Source: Candidatus Omnitrophota bacterium (GTDB taxonomy: Bacteria; Omnitrophota; Gorgyraeia; Zapsychrales; Fredricksoniimonadaceae). From it: 41,194 bases of DNA. The notes under the pieces were generated by a model, which saw nothing but the letters and a program-made list of their open reading frames with translations, was not told the DNA's origin and did no database searches. Where the stretch lies: positions 1 through 41,194 of the forward strand of contig CAJBYM010000035.1 in NCBI GenBank assembly GCA_903959815.1, given 5' to 3'. Within the stretch, counting starts at the first letter, position 1; the number at the start of each line of letters is the position of its first letter. Both the position numbers and the translations under genes were made by a program. Of this stretch, positions 32,914 to 39,727 are shown piece by piece.

Positions 32914-33255
32914 TTATATTTCGTAAATATGGTTCTCAACAAGCCTCTTCTGACACACGTGTTCATCCATGATCCGATGCGCAACTTCCTTATTCACCTT
33001 GCCATAAAATACCCGCGGAGCCCCTTCAATATTAACCTCAACCATCGGCTCAGCCGAACACAGGCCCACACATCCGCACTTTTTGACCACCACATCCATA
33101 TTGCGCGCCTGAACTTCTTCTGTAAGGACTTCCAGCACCTCTTTGGCACCCGCCGCAACCCCACACGTGCTGTATCCAACACGGATCCAATTGCGGGGAG
33201 ACTTCGACTGAGCCTCCTGCTTCAATTTATTCAATTCATCCCTTGTCATAGCCAT
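32914..33255 (-). CDS. hndB: Thioredoxin-like [2Fe-2S] subunit HndB
   Basis: A 113-residue stand-alone thioredoxin-like [2Fe-2S] ferredoxin of the HndB family. The signatures are IRVGYSTCGVAAGAKEVLE, then VVVKKCGCVGLCSAEPMVEV and a C-terminal helix (AHRIMDEHVC). It relays electrons in the NAD(P)-linked hydrogenase. ATG 33255 is supported by AAGGA six bases upstream; an eight-residue-longer reading is rejected. It starts 20 bases after hndA. Its presence as a separate protein goes with the cluster-free N-terminal domain of HndC. Confidence 0.92.
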   Translation of the reverse strand: MAMTRDELNKLKQEAQSKSPRNWIRVGYSTCGVAAGAKEVLEVLTEEVQARNMDVVVKKCGCVGLCSAEPMVEVNIEGAPRVFYGKVNKEVAHRIMDEHVCQKRLVENHIYEI

Positions 33256-33275
33256 AACGGTTCCTTTTGTGACAA

Positions 33276-33758
33276 TCAATTAGCTTCAAGACCCTTGGAA
33301 TGCTCGGCAATAATACCCACAACATCACTTCGCTTGACCGCGCTATAAACTTTTTCATCAACCGTGATGACCGGCGCAAGGCCACAGCAACCCAGACAGC
33401 GCACGATCTGCAGATGAAAAAGCCCATCCTTCGTCGTCTGTCCTTCTTCAACACGCAAAACATGGCGTATCTCGGCAATAAGCGCAGCCGCGCCTTTCAA
33501 ATAACAGGCAGTGCCCAAACACACCGAAATATTAAACTTCCCGGGCGCTTCTAATTTAAAATAATTATAAAAGGTAAGGACTTCATAAATACGCGCCAAA
33601 GGCATATCACTCTGACGGGACACTTCAAGGGCCGCCTCACGCGGCACATAACCATAACGGTCCTGGATGTCATGAAGGATCATGATGAGATTACCCTCCC
33701 TGTCCTTCCAGCGGGCAATCACAGCCTGAACGTCGTCCTTTAATGTTTCAACGACCAT
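33276..33758 (-). CDS. hndA: NuoE-like [2Fe-2S] subunit HndA
   Basis: A 160-residue NuoE-family protein: helical N-terminal part (LIMILHDIQDRYGYVPREA, VLTFYNYF) and thioredoxin-like domain with ligands in CLGTACY (CX4C) and CLGCCG (CX3C, with an extra Cys in between). It is the first gene of the second hydrogenase operon. AAGGAG lies before the ATG. It resembles the HydC of the other cluster in size and plan but is clearly diverged, so the two operons are not a recent duplication. Confidence 0.94.
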   Translation of the reverse strand: MVVETLKDDVQAVIARWKDREGNLIMILHDIQDRYGYVPREAALEVSRQSDMPLARIYEVLTFYNYFKLEAPGKFNISVCLGTACYLKGAAALIAEIRHVLRVEEGQTTKDGLFHLQIVRCLGCCGLAPVITVDEKVYSAVKRSDVVGIIAEHSKGLEAN

Positions 33759-33818
33759 AAAAACTCCTTATTAGATAACATGAATGAAAAGCCATGCGGA
33801 ACATTTAAATCCTGTTCG

Positions 33819-33847
33819 ATTATAAGGAGATGCCCTAGATCGCGCAA
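33819..33847 (-). promoter_or_regulatory. Predicted promoter of the hnd operon
   Basis: On the minus strand, TTGCGC (33842-33847), 17 bases, TATAAT (33819-33824). The -10 is perfect and the -35 weak, which fits an activated or regulated promoter. The start codon is about 60 bases downstream. Confidence 0.55.
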
Positions 33848-33882
33848 GATAATAATCGTGACTTTTTTCTCTATACCGAAAT

Positions 33883-33899
33883 TCGAGAATTTTTCTCGA
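33883..33899. promoter_or_regulatory. Operator-like palindrome between hndA and the FMN/Fe-S gene
   Basis: TCGAGAA-TTT-TTCTCGA, perfect 7-bp arms, followed by TA. The 12 bases TTTTTCTCGATA also occur in the rex promoter region (21900-21911). A degenerate neighbour, TTTTTCTCTATA, precedes it by about 25 bases. It is upstream of both divergent promoters. Candidate Rex (or other hydrogenase regulator) site. Confidence 0.65.
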
Positions 33900-33958
33900 T
33901 AGGCCGCATTCTGCATCGCTCACGAACCGGCATTACGCGCAGAGCGCGCAGTGAGTGT

Positions 33959-33987
33959 TTGTTAATTTACCCCTAATGTTGTAAAAT
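33959..33987 (+). promoter_or_regulatory. Promoter of the FMN/Fe-S cassette, predicted leaderless
   Basis: TTGTTA (33959-33964), 17 bases, TAAAAT (33982-33987). The ATG at 33996 is about two bases after the predicted transcription start, and no ribosome-binding site exists in the A/T-rich gap. Confidence 0.65.
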
Positions 33988-33995
33988 AATATTTT

Positions 33996-35174
33996 ATGCA
34001 TAAAAATTTCTATCTTATCCTTACACCATTGTTCTTACTGCTCATGGCATGGGGCGTGCACCACAATAAACCCCAGGCTCCGGCAGCAACATCCATCATC
34101 GCCCAGGGATATGGTGGCCCCATAGAAATGAGCCTTACGGTATCTGCGCAAGGAACCATCGAAGAGCTCAAAGTCCTGCGGCACAATGAAACCACATCCT
34201 ACATCAACCGCCTGGACGGATTTCTTAAACAGTTCATCGGCCGCACACGCAAGAATTCTTTTATCATCGGTCAAGATATCGACGCCATATCAGGCGCGAC
34301 CATCACCAGCACCGCGATCACGCGTGCGCTCAAAGAAAAAATGAACATGACCGCCCCGCATGAGAACACCTCACCCAACCCCCTCATGCCGGTCGTCATA
34401 CCCACCGCCCTATTCCTTTTAGCGACCTTCGCCCTGTTCGCACGCCATCCTGCGCTGCGTTGGGCCGCCCTCGCCGGCGGATTTGTATACTTCGGGATCA
34501 TCACACACACCATGCTATCGATCATTCAAATCACACAAACAGGGCTTAACCACACCCCACACTTTGATCTGAATCCACTGGGGTTGGTCCTTCTTACTTT
34601 AACCTTCATCAGCGCGATTGTCGTCGGGCGTATTTATTGCGGCAGCCTATGCCCTTTTGCCCTGATCCAAGAGATCCTATTCTACTTAAAACCTCATAAA
34701 CATCCGCTGACAGAACATGTTGATCCCCTGACAGACCGAACAATACGTCTGACCAAATACGCCCTGCTATTTATGATCACAGGGCTGTGCTTTATCCTGG
34801 GCAACGCGTCCGCCGCCAACATCGAGCCCTTCATCACACTTTTTGCCGGACATGGCAGCAAACTGGCCTGGTCTCTCTTAACGCTGATGCTGATCATGGC
34901 TGTTTTTAATTTCCGCTTCTGGTGCAAATACCTCTGTCCCGTCGGAGCACTAACAGGTCTAGCTGCCACTTTCAGCCTGAACAAGATCCGGCCCAACACG
35001 ACATGCACCGCATGCGGCACGTGCAGCAAGATCTGCCCCACACAGGCGATATCCATAGATCCACAAGGAGCGCCTGTGATCGATCCAGCAGAATGCATCA
35101 GCTGTACAAAATGCCTACGCGCCTGCCCTGTCAACGCCCTCACATTCGGATGTCATGGCCATGAAAAAAAGTAA
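33996..35174 (+). CDS. Membrane FMN-binding polyferredoxin (NosR/NapH/RnfG-like)
   Basis: A 392-residue inner-membrane electron-transfer protein. After an N-terminal membrane anchor (residues 5-20) comes an FMN_bind domain with the flavinylation motif SGATITS (99-105). By analogy with RnfG and NqrC, Thr102 would carry covalent FMN. About five to six membrane helices follow, holding the NapH/NosR-type motifs CGSLCP and CKYLCP, and the C terminus carries two [4Fe-4S] ferredoxin motifs (CTACGTCSKICP, CISCTKCLRACP). Electrons could pass between cytoplasmic Fe-S clusters and an external flavin. The flavin transferase ApbE is not in the window. It is the first gene of a four-gene plus-strand cassette divergent from the hnd hydrogenase. 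The partner and direction of electron flow are unknown. Confidence 0.85.
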   Translation: MHKNFYLILTPLFLLLMAWGVHHNKPQAPAATSIIAQGYGGPIEMSLTVSAQGTIEELKVLRHNETTSYINRLDGFLKQFIGRTRKNSFIIGQDIDAISGATITSTAITRALKEKMNMTAPHENTSPNPLMPVVIPTALFLLATFALFARHPALRWAALAGGFVYFGIITHTMLSIIQITQTGLNHTPHFDLNPLGLVLLTLTFISAIVVGRIYCGSLCPFALIQEILFYLKPHKHPLTEHVDPLTDRTIRLTKYALLFMITGLCFILGNASAANIEPFITLFAGHGSKLAWSLLTLMLIMAVFNFRFWCKYLCPVGALTGLAATFSLNKIRPNTTCTACGTCSKICPTQAISIDPQGAPVIDPAECISCTKCLRACPVNALTFGCHGHEKK

Positions 35175-35376
35175 TGCGCTACTCATAGCCCTAACCATGC
35201 TTTCTGTGACACTCATCGGTGCCATTGTGATTGATAATATCGTCTCCGTGCCCGCACTCGATCCTACGGTCATGTCATCCAGAGAGAATGATACCTCAAC
35301 CGCGATCCGCCAAGGATTCATGCAAAAAGGACTCTCTTTACACCCGGGCCAATATTGGAAAGTCTCACATGAATAA
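35161..35376 (+). CDS. 71-residue membrane-anchored protein of the FMN/AmrS cassette
   Basis: Not recognised. It has an N-terminal hydrophobic helix (residues 6-28, ALLIALTMLSVTLIGAIVI) and about 43 residues outside the membrane, ending GLSLHPGQYWKVSHE. It overlaps the upstream polyferredoxin gene by 14 bases and the downstream amrS gene by 8 bases, so the three are translationally coupled. That strongly supports it as a real gene. A start two codons earlier (35155) is also possible. It may be a small subunit or anchor for the FMN/Fe-S protein (inference). Confidence 0.65.
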   Translation: MKKSNALLIALTMLSVTLIGAIVIDNIVSVPALDPTVMSSRENDTSTAIRQGFMQKGLSLHPGQYWKVSHE

Positions 35377-36343
35377 AGTCGAATGCCAACTATGTCCCCG
35401 GCATTGCCGCATCGCTGAAGGCGGCCGCGGCGATTGCCGTGTGCGCACCAATGTCAACGGGAAGTTATTCTCGCTCGTCTACGGGACACCGTGCTCCGTT
35501 CATATCGATCCCATTGAAAAAAAACCTTTCTTTCATATCGTACCCGGATCAAGCGCTTTTTCACTCGCAACCGCCGGCTGCAACCTTCATTGCCGCTACT
35601 GCCAGAACTGGCAGATCTCGCAGATTCCGCCGGAAGAAACCCAGAACATGGCCCTGTCACCTGCAGAAGTCATAGAAAAAGCCAAGGCGAACCATTGCCG
35701 CAGCATCGCCTATACCTATTCAGAACCCATTGTCTTTTACGAATACACCTATGACACATGCGCCCTGGCCAAAGATCAAGGTCTGCTTAATGTTCTTGTT
35801 ACAGCCGGTTACATCGAACAAAAACCCCTGCGCGAACTCTGCCAGGTTGCCCATGCCATCAAAGTAGATCTAAAAGGCATCACAGACACGTTCTATCAAA
35901 GAATGTCCAAAGCCACACTTCAACCCGTTCTTGACGCGATCGTAACGATCAAGAAATCCGGCGTATGGCTAGAGATCTGCAATCTGGTTGTCCCGACATG
36001 GAATGACAGCGATGATGATTTGCGCACGCTCATCCGCTGGGTCAAAGATAACTGCGGCAAAGAAACGCCGTTGCACTTCTCGCGCTTCTGGCCCATGTAC
36101 CAGCTCAATGACTTGCCGCCCACGCCCATGGAAACACTCACACGCGCATGGAACATGGCCAAAGCCGAAGGCATGCCCTTTGTTTATCTGGGCAATATTC
36201 CCGAACATCCGGCCAACAACACCTATTGCCCGCACGACGGAAAACTCCTGATCGGACGGCAAGGATATACGGTCACGGAAAATCATATTAAAGACGGGAA
36301 ATGTGAATACTGCAACCGTGCAATACCAGGGATATGGCAATGA
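35369..36343 (+). CDS. amrS: AmrS-type radical-SAM enzyme (AmmeMemoRadiSam system family)
   Basis: A 324-residue radical-SAM enzyme of the PflA-like COG1180 group. It has an N-terminal Cys-rich segment (CQLCPRHC, then GRGDCRVR), the radical-SAM motif CNLHCRYC (CX3CX2C) followed by QNW, the YTYSEPIVFYEY loop, and a C-terminal Cys-containing segment (NTYCPHDG, CEYCNR). This is the radical-SAM member of the AMMECR1-Memo-RadicalSAM set; its reaction is not known, and the Memo and AMMECR1 partners are absent from this window. The start at 35369 overlaps the 71-residue gene; the open frame continues upstream to 35231 but that part is out of family. The stop overlaps the next small gene by four bases (ATGA). 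Confidence 0.9.
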   Translation: MNKVECQLCPRHCRIAEGGRGDCRVRTNVNGKLFSLVYGTPCSVHIDPIEKKPFFHIVPGSSAFSLATAGCNLHCRYCQNWQISQIPPEETQNMALSPAEVIEKAKANHCRSIAYTYSEPIVFYEYTYDTCALAKDQGLLNVLVTAGYIEQKPLRELCQVAHAIKVDLKGITDTFYQRMSKATLQPVLDAIVTIKKSGVWLEICNLVVPTWNDSDDDLRTLIRWVKDNCGKETPLHFSRFWPMYQLNDLPPTPMETLTRAWNMAKAEGMPFVYLGNIPEHPANNTYCPHDGKLLIGRQGYTVTENHIKDGKCEYCNRAIPGIWQ

Positions 36344-36486
36344 AACGAAGCGACTTCTTAAAAATATGCTGGATAAGTTTAACCGGGATCTTTGCCATGA
36401 AATGGCTTAAGATGATCGACCGCCTTCAAAAGAACGATCTTAAAGAAGCACGATTTTATCGATCCGACGACTCCCTCTTAGGCTGA
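36340..36486 (+). CDS. 48-residue ORF closing the FMN/AmrS cassette
   Basis: A short ORF starting in the ATGA overlap with amrS. It begins MKRSDFLKICWISLTG, which looks like a degenerate twin-arginine or anchor signal (KRSDFLK in place of RRxFLK). It continues with a short hydrophobic stretch and ends with LKEARFYRSDDSLLG. Its 3' end overlaps the convergent gene at 36456 by 31 bases. The tail recalls the segment (EAxFY) that precedes the Cys motif in some AmrS-family proteins, so it could be a relic of a second, Tat-targeted AmrS or a true micro-protein. The translation-coupling overlap is the best evidence that it is expressed. Confidence 0.55.
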   Translation: MKRSDFLKICWISLTGIFAMKWLKMIDRLQKNDLKEARFYRSDDSLLG

Positions 36487-38411
36487 CGCCCCAAGGATCC
36501 CATCATCAAATTAAGTGCTGCAAGGAGCAGCATCGTTTTAACCATCCCCCATAATGGCAGCAGAAAAAGTCCGACGCAAAAGGCTCCGCATGCGGCTCCG
36601 ATAACATCAGCGGCATAGATCCTGCCACCATCGTTTTCTCCTGCCAGCTTGGTATAGACCGCAAACTGAAAGCCACCCGCCATGCCTGCCAAAATCGAAA
36701 ACACAAACGCCCCCGCAGGCCAACGCACAAGCACAACGATAAAAAATATCGCAAGAATAACCTGTGCCCATGCGCCAACATCTGCTTTTAAATAACGCGC
36801 ACAATACACCCCCGCAAAAGCGCCCAACATAAATCCTGCTGTAAGAAGTCCGACGACAGCATAAGCATAACCAAAAACTGATTGCACCAAAAGGATGGTC
36901 ATGACCTGAAAAACCATTTGGGTAAAACCCGCAACCGCTGCACCCGTAAGAGGTAAAAACTTCTTTCTCGCCACAACCCCTAACAGTCCTGCCAAAGGTA
37001 CCATCAGCCATAAACACCCTTGAGCACGCTCAAGCACACCCATGAACTTTGCAAAGCCTGTCCCCATACGTGTGGTCATAAAAACAAGCGCCCGCAATGA
37101 TGTCACGGGATGCGCATCCGTACTTATCTCACCTGGGACCTCAAGCCACGCCGCAGCCTCAGCTCTGCGCGCAGAACTCATACGGTCCTCCAAATAGTAA
37201 TCCCGGATGAACTGCGTCGCGATTCCCCGTTCTTTCAAGCGCCTGGTCAAAAGACCCGGCGCTATGTCATAGGGAACATCGGCCGCAATAAATGTCATTC
37301 TTTCACCCGGAATAATCTGAACATGTTTGAAGACAGCTAAGAGTGTTGCGTGGACCGATCGGGCATACGCCTTGCCCTGGGCATTTACAGCATTCTCTGC
37401 ACAGCTGATCGTCACCATAAAAATGCCGCCAGAAACAAGATGCCTTTGCACCTGGGAAAAGAACTCTTGTGTAAAGAACCGGCCATTCAAGAAATTGACA
37501 GGATCACCTTGATTCATCACAACAACGTCATACAACCTCTTTGACCGTTGAAGAAGCACGCGCGGATCACCTGTCATCACGTTCAAACGAGGATCGTCTT
37601 TGAACTTAATATGCGCACGCTCAAGCTTAATAACCGCCGGATCAAGTTCAGCATAATCCACGCGCTGCAAAGGATGCTTGAGCGCTTCCTGTCCTGCCTG
37701 TGAAAGCCCGCCTCCTACCAATAAAACAGCCCGCGGAGCCTCATGGACCAAAAGCCCTAAATGCACCTCCTCAGCAGAAAGAATATCCCCAGCCGTAAAT
37801 AAAAGATGCCCGTTCTCAAAGAAACTTTTTTGTTCCCCCCGCCCTAACACGACAAGAGATCCATAGGGTGTCTGCTCAGATGCCACCAGCTGATAACCAG
37901 ACCAAACGATCTCTTGAGACCACACGGCGACCGCACGCGGCAAGGGAACAAAGAAAACAAACGTCATCAACACCCCGCCAGCCACAAACCCGAGCGCTTC
38001 ATAAGCATAAATATCCCGACCATCCGTCTGCCGAGATAAAATGGCAAAAACAGCTCCCAATACAACGGTCAAAGGAAATAACAAAAGCCCCGTGGCCATG
38101 GTAACAAGACCCAAGTCTGCCATACTGCCCAGAGGAATACCCCAAACAGACTTCAAAAGCCTTGCTCCAACAATAGTTAAAGGAATAAGACAAAGAGAAA
38201 TTGCCAAGAGACAAGCCGCTATGCGCAGATCCTTGACCCGCGTACAAAAACTACCCGTGGCGACCCCCAAAAGCCAAACCGCAAGGACCAGCACAAAAAC
38301 AAACTCATGCCCGCTAAAAACAGTCATGAGCTCACGGATAAGAACCACCTGGGCCACAATAGAAATAAAACCCAATGCTCCTGCCATAAATAAAAGAACG
38401 CAGGAGGCCAT
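36456..38411 (-). CDS. Membrane protein with spermidine-synthase-like domain
   Basis: About 651 residues. N-terminal membrane helices (residues 1 to about 175 of this form, including GALGFISIVAQVVLIREL, the usual opening of this family) are followed by a cytoplasmic spermidine-synthase-like Rossmann domain. That domain has VLLVGGGLSQAG, DYAELDPAVIKLER and YDVVVMNQGDP. A second block of about six helices follows. It belongs to the fused MFS/spermidine-synthase proteins, whose substrates are unknown; aminopropyl transfer is not proven. ATG 38411 (MASCVLLFMAG) has AGGGGG three bases upstream, but both sit in the loop of a terminator-like hairpin. Longer in-frame starts (38441, 38465, 38585) exist without good ribosome-binding sites. 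Confidence 0.8.
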   Translation of the reverse strand: MASCVLLFMAGALGFISIVAQVVLIRELMTVFSGHEFVFVLVLAVWLLGVATGSFCTRVKDLRIAACLLAISLCLIPLTIVGARLLKSVWGIPLGSMADLGLVTMATGLLLFPLTVVLGAVFAILSRQTDGRDIYAYEALGFVAGGVLMTFVFFVPLPRAVAVWSQEIVWSGYQLVASEQTPYGSLVVLGRGEQKSFFENGHLLFTAGDILSAEEVHLGLLVHEAPRAVLLVGGGLSQAGQEALKHPLQRVDYAELDPAVIKLERAHIKFKDDPRLNVMTGDPRVLLQRSKRLYDVVVMNQGDPVNFLNGRFFTQEFFSQVQRHLVSGGIFMVTISCAENAVNAQGKAYARSVHATLLAVFKHVQIIPGERMTFIAADVPYDIAPGLLTRRLKERGIATQFIRDYYLEDRMSSARRAEAAAWLEVPGEISTDAHPVTSLRALVFMTTRMGTGFAKFMGVLERAQGCLWLMVPLAGLLGVVARKKFLPLTGAAVAGFTQMVFQVMTILLVQSVFGYAYAVVGLLTAGFMLGAFAGVYCARYLKADVGAWAQVILAIFFIVVLVRWPAGAFVFSILAGMAGGFQFAVYTKLAGENDGGRIYAADVIGAACGAFCVGLFLLPLWGMVKTMLLLAALNLMMGSLGRQPKRESSDR

Positions 38412-38430
38412 AAACCCCCTGCGTTCTTTT
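38392..38430 (-). terminator. Hairpin between the MscS-like gene and the spermidine-synthase-like gene
   Basis: AAAAGAACGCAGG and CCTGCGTTCTTTT form a perfect 13-bp stem (38392-38404 with 38418-38430) around a 13-base loop, with TTCTTTT at the 3' side on the minus strand. It lies 22 bases past the MscS-like stop codon. The loop contains the GGG and ATG of the next gene's best start. Confidence 0.75.
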
Positions 38431-38451
38431 GATGCCAACATATATGAAACT

Positions 38452-39132
38452 TTATTTCTTTTCATTCTGCTGATTGTAGAGATCCCAGAGAATCCTCGCG
38501 GCAAGGTCTTTACCGCCAAGCCCGAACGCAAGCGCCAGGGCAAAGCAAACCGCGCCGAAGAAAATCTGGAACGTCGTCGTAACAAAGAATGTCACGATAT
38601 TCAACTGCTCCAATGCGCTCACGACCGTAAATACCAGGATCGCGGCCTTGGTAATACCAGCCAGAAGTTCTGCACGGCCCAAATTCACATTATTCGCCGC
38701 CGCACGCACGATGCCGGATACAAAATTCGCCAGGAACATACCGACGATCATCACAAAAACAGCTGCGATAACATTCGGAACATACCCGGTTACGCGTTCC
38801 AACAATTTTGCAGCGATCTCAAGACCTACAGCCTGAAGCGTCGTCGCAAGCACAATGATCATGAGCACCCAATAAACGAATGCCGCGATAAGATTCGACG
38901 GCGCGATCGACAATCCGCCCTTGCTCAAAAGTTCGCTCAAGCCCAGCTTGGTCGAAAACTCATTGAACTTAAGCCTGTCCAGGGCCCTGAGAACCAAAGC
39001 ACTCAAGGTCTTCGCAACAACCCATCCGATAAACAGAATGAGTATCGCGCCAAATAAGAATGGCAAATAAACTGCCACCGTATTTAGCATGTTCTTCAAT
39101 GGTTCCAAAATCAACTGCTTTTCACCACCCAT
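38452..39132 (-). CDS. MscS-like conserved TM-helix repeat protein
   Basis: A 226-residue membrane protein with about five hydrophobic helices. Two copies of the conserved TM-helix repeat (as in PF05552-type mechanosensitive-channel relatives) are seen: LPFLFGAILILFIGWVVAKTLSALVLRALDR, and VPNVIAAVFVMIVGMFLANFVSGIVRAAANN (each quoted here only as landmarks near residues 23-53 and 118-148). It ends with a glycine-rich helix (ALAFGLGGKDLA). It has no MscS beta domain. A possible role is an osmotic-stress channel or accessory. AAGGAGGG precedes the ATG. The gene is followed by a strong hairpin. Confidence 0.82.
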   Translation of the reverse strand: MGGEKQLILEPLKNMLNTVAVYLPFLFGAILILFIGWVVAKTLSALVLRALDRLKFNEFSTKLGLSELLSKGGLSIAPSNLIAAFVYWVLMIIVLATTLQAVGLEIAAKLLERVTGYVPNVIAAVFVMIVGMFLANFVSGIVRAAANNVNLGRAELLAGITKAAILVFTVVSALEQLNIVTFFVTTTFQIFFGAVCFALALAFGLGGKDLAARILWDLYNQQNEKK

Positions 39133-39162
39133 ACAACCCTCCTTGTAGAACGGTTTATTCTG

Positions 39163-39648
39163 CTACTTTTTTATAACCACTTGAACAGCCCACCCAATAG
39201 AGCCGAAAAAAAGTCTCAAAACTTTTAACACCAAATACCCGATATAAGGTCCAAAAAGCCAGACCCCCAGAACAATAGGCGAAACCTCATCGCTAAAATA
39301 ATTATAAAAGAACATCGGAACGACCATGATAAGGATCCATATCGGACAAAAAACCAAAAACCGGAATACCTCATCCGCGAAGATCTTCTCCATCTGATTC
39401 TTAAAGAAGAAGTTCGATGTCACATAGGACCAGACCAAAACTTTCCAGATCAAGGAAACACCGCGTATCAGAAAATAGACTAGATAGGGGCCAAACATGA
39501 TCAGAAAATTATTAAGCGATTCTTTCCTGCTATCAAAAGAGCCTGTCAAGAAAAGCGGCAGGAACATGGCGGAAGCCCAGAAAAAACCAAACAACCACAA
39601 CATGACCCACTCAAAGGCGATGAATTTCTTAACGTTTTCTTTGATCAC
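39163..39648 (-). CDS. Small integral membrane protein, unknown
   Basis: A 161-residue protein with four to five predicted membrane helices (AFEWVMLWLFGFFWASAM, FLIMFGPYLVYFLIRG, FLVFCPIWILIMVVPMFF, VLGVWLFGPYIGYLVLKV). The GPY(L/I)xYxxL pattern occurs twice, hinting at an internal repeat. No family is recognised. The start is GTG 39648, with AGGAGG six bases upstream; longer in-frame ATGs (for example 39678) lack a ribosome-binding site and would run into the region encoding the EamA protein. It lies 30 bases upstream of the MscS-like gene and is probably co-transcribed with it. Confidence 0.7.
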   Translation of the reverse strand: MIKENVKKFIAFEWVMLWLFGFFWASAMFLPLFLTGSFDSRKESLNNFLIMFGPYLVYFLIRGVSLIWKVLVWSYVTSNFFFKNQMEKIFADEVFRFLVFCPIWILIMVVPMFFYNYFSDEVSPIVLGVWLFGPYIGYLVLKVLRLFFGSIGWAVQVVIKK

Positions 39649-39727
39649 GCTCCGCCTCCTTGAATATAACTTGTTCATTCTATTACTATTACAAAGAAAT
39701 AGCAATGCCAAACATTCGCCATTCTTT

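Noticed and set aside
32892-32984. Longer start for HndC
   Set aside because: It would overlap the end of hndB, and the added residues resemble the hndB tail read in another frame.
38041-39057. 338-codon plus-strand open frame
   Set aside because: It spans the complement of two recognised minus-strand membrane protein genes and the hairpin between them, so it cannot be a single real gene.
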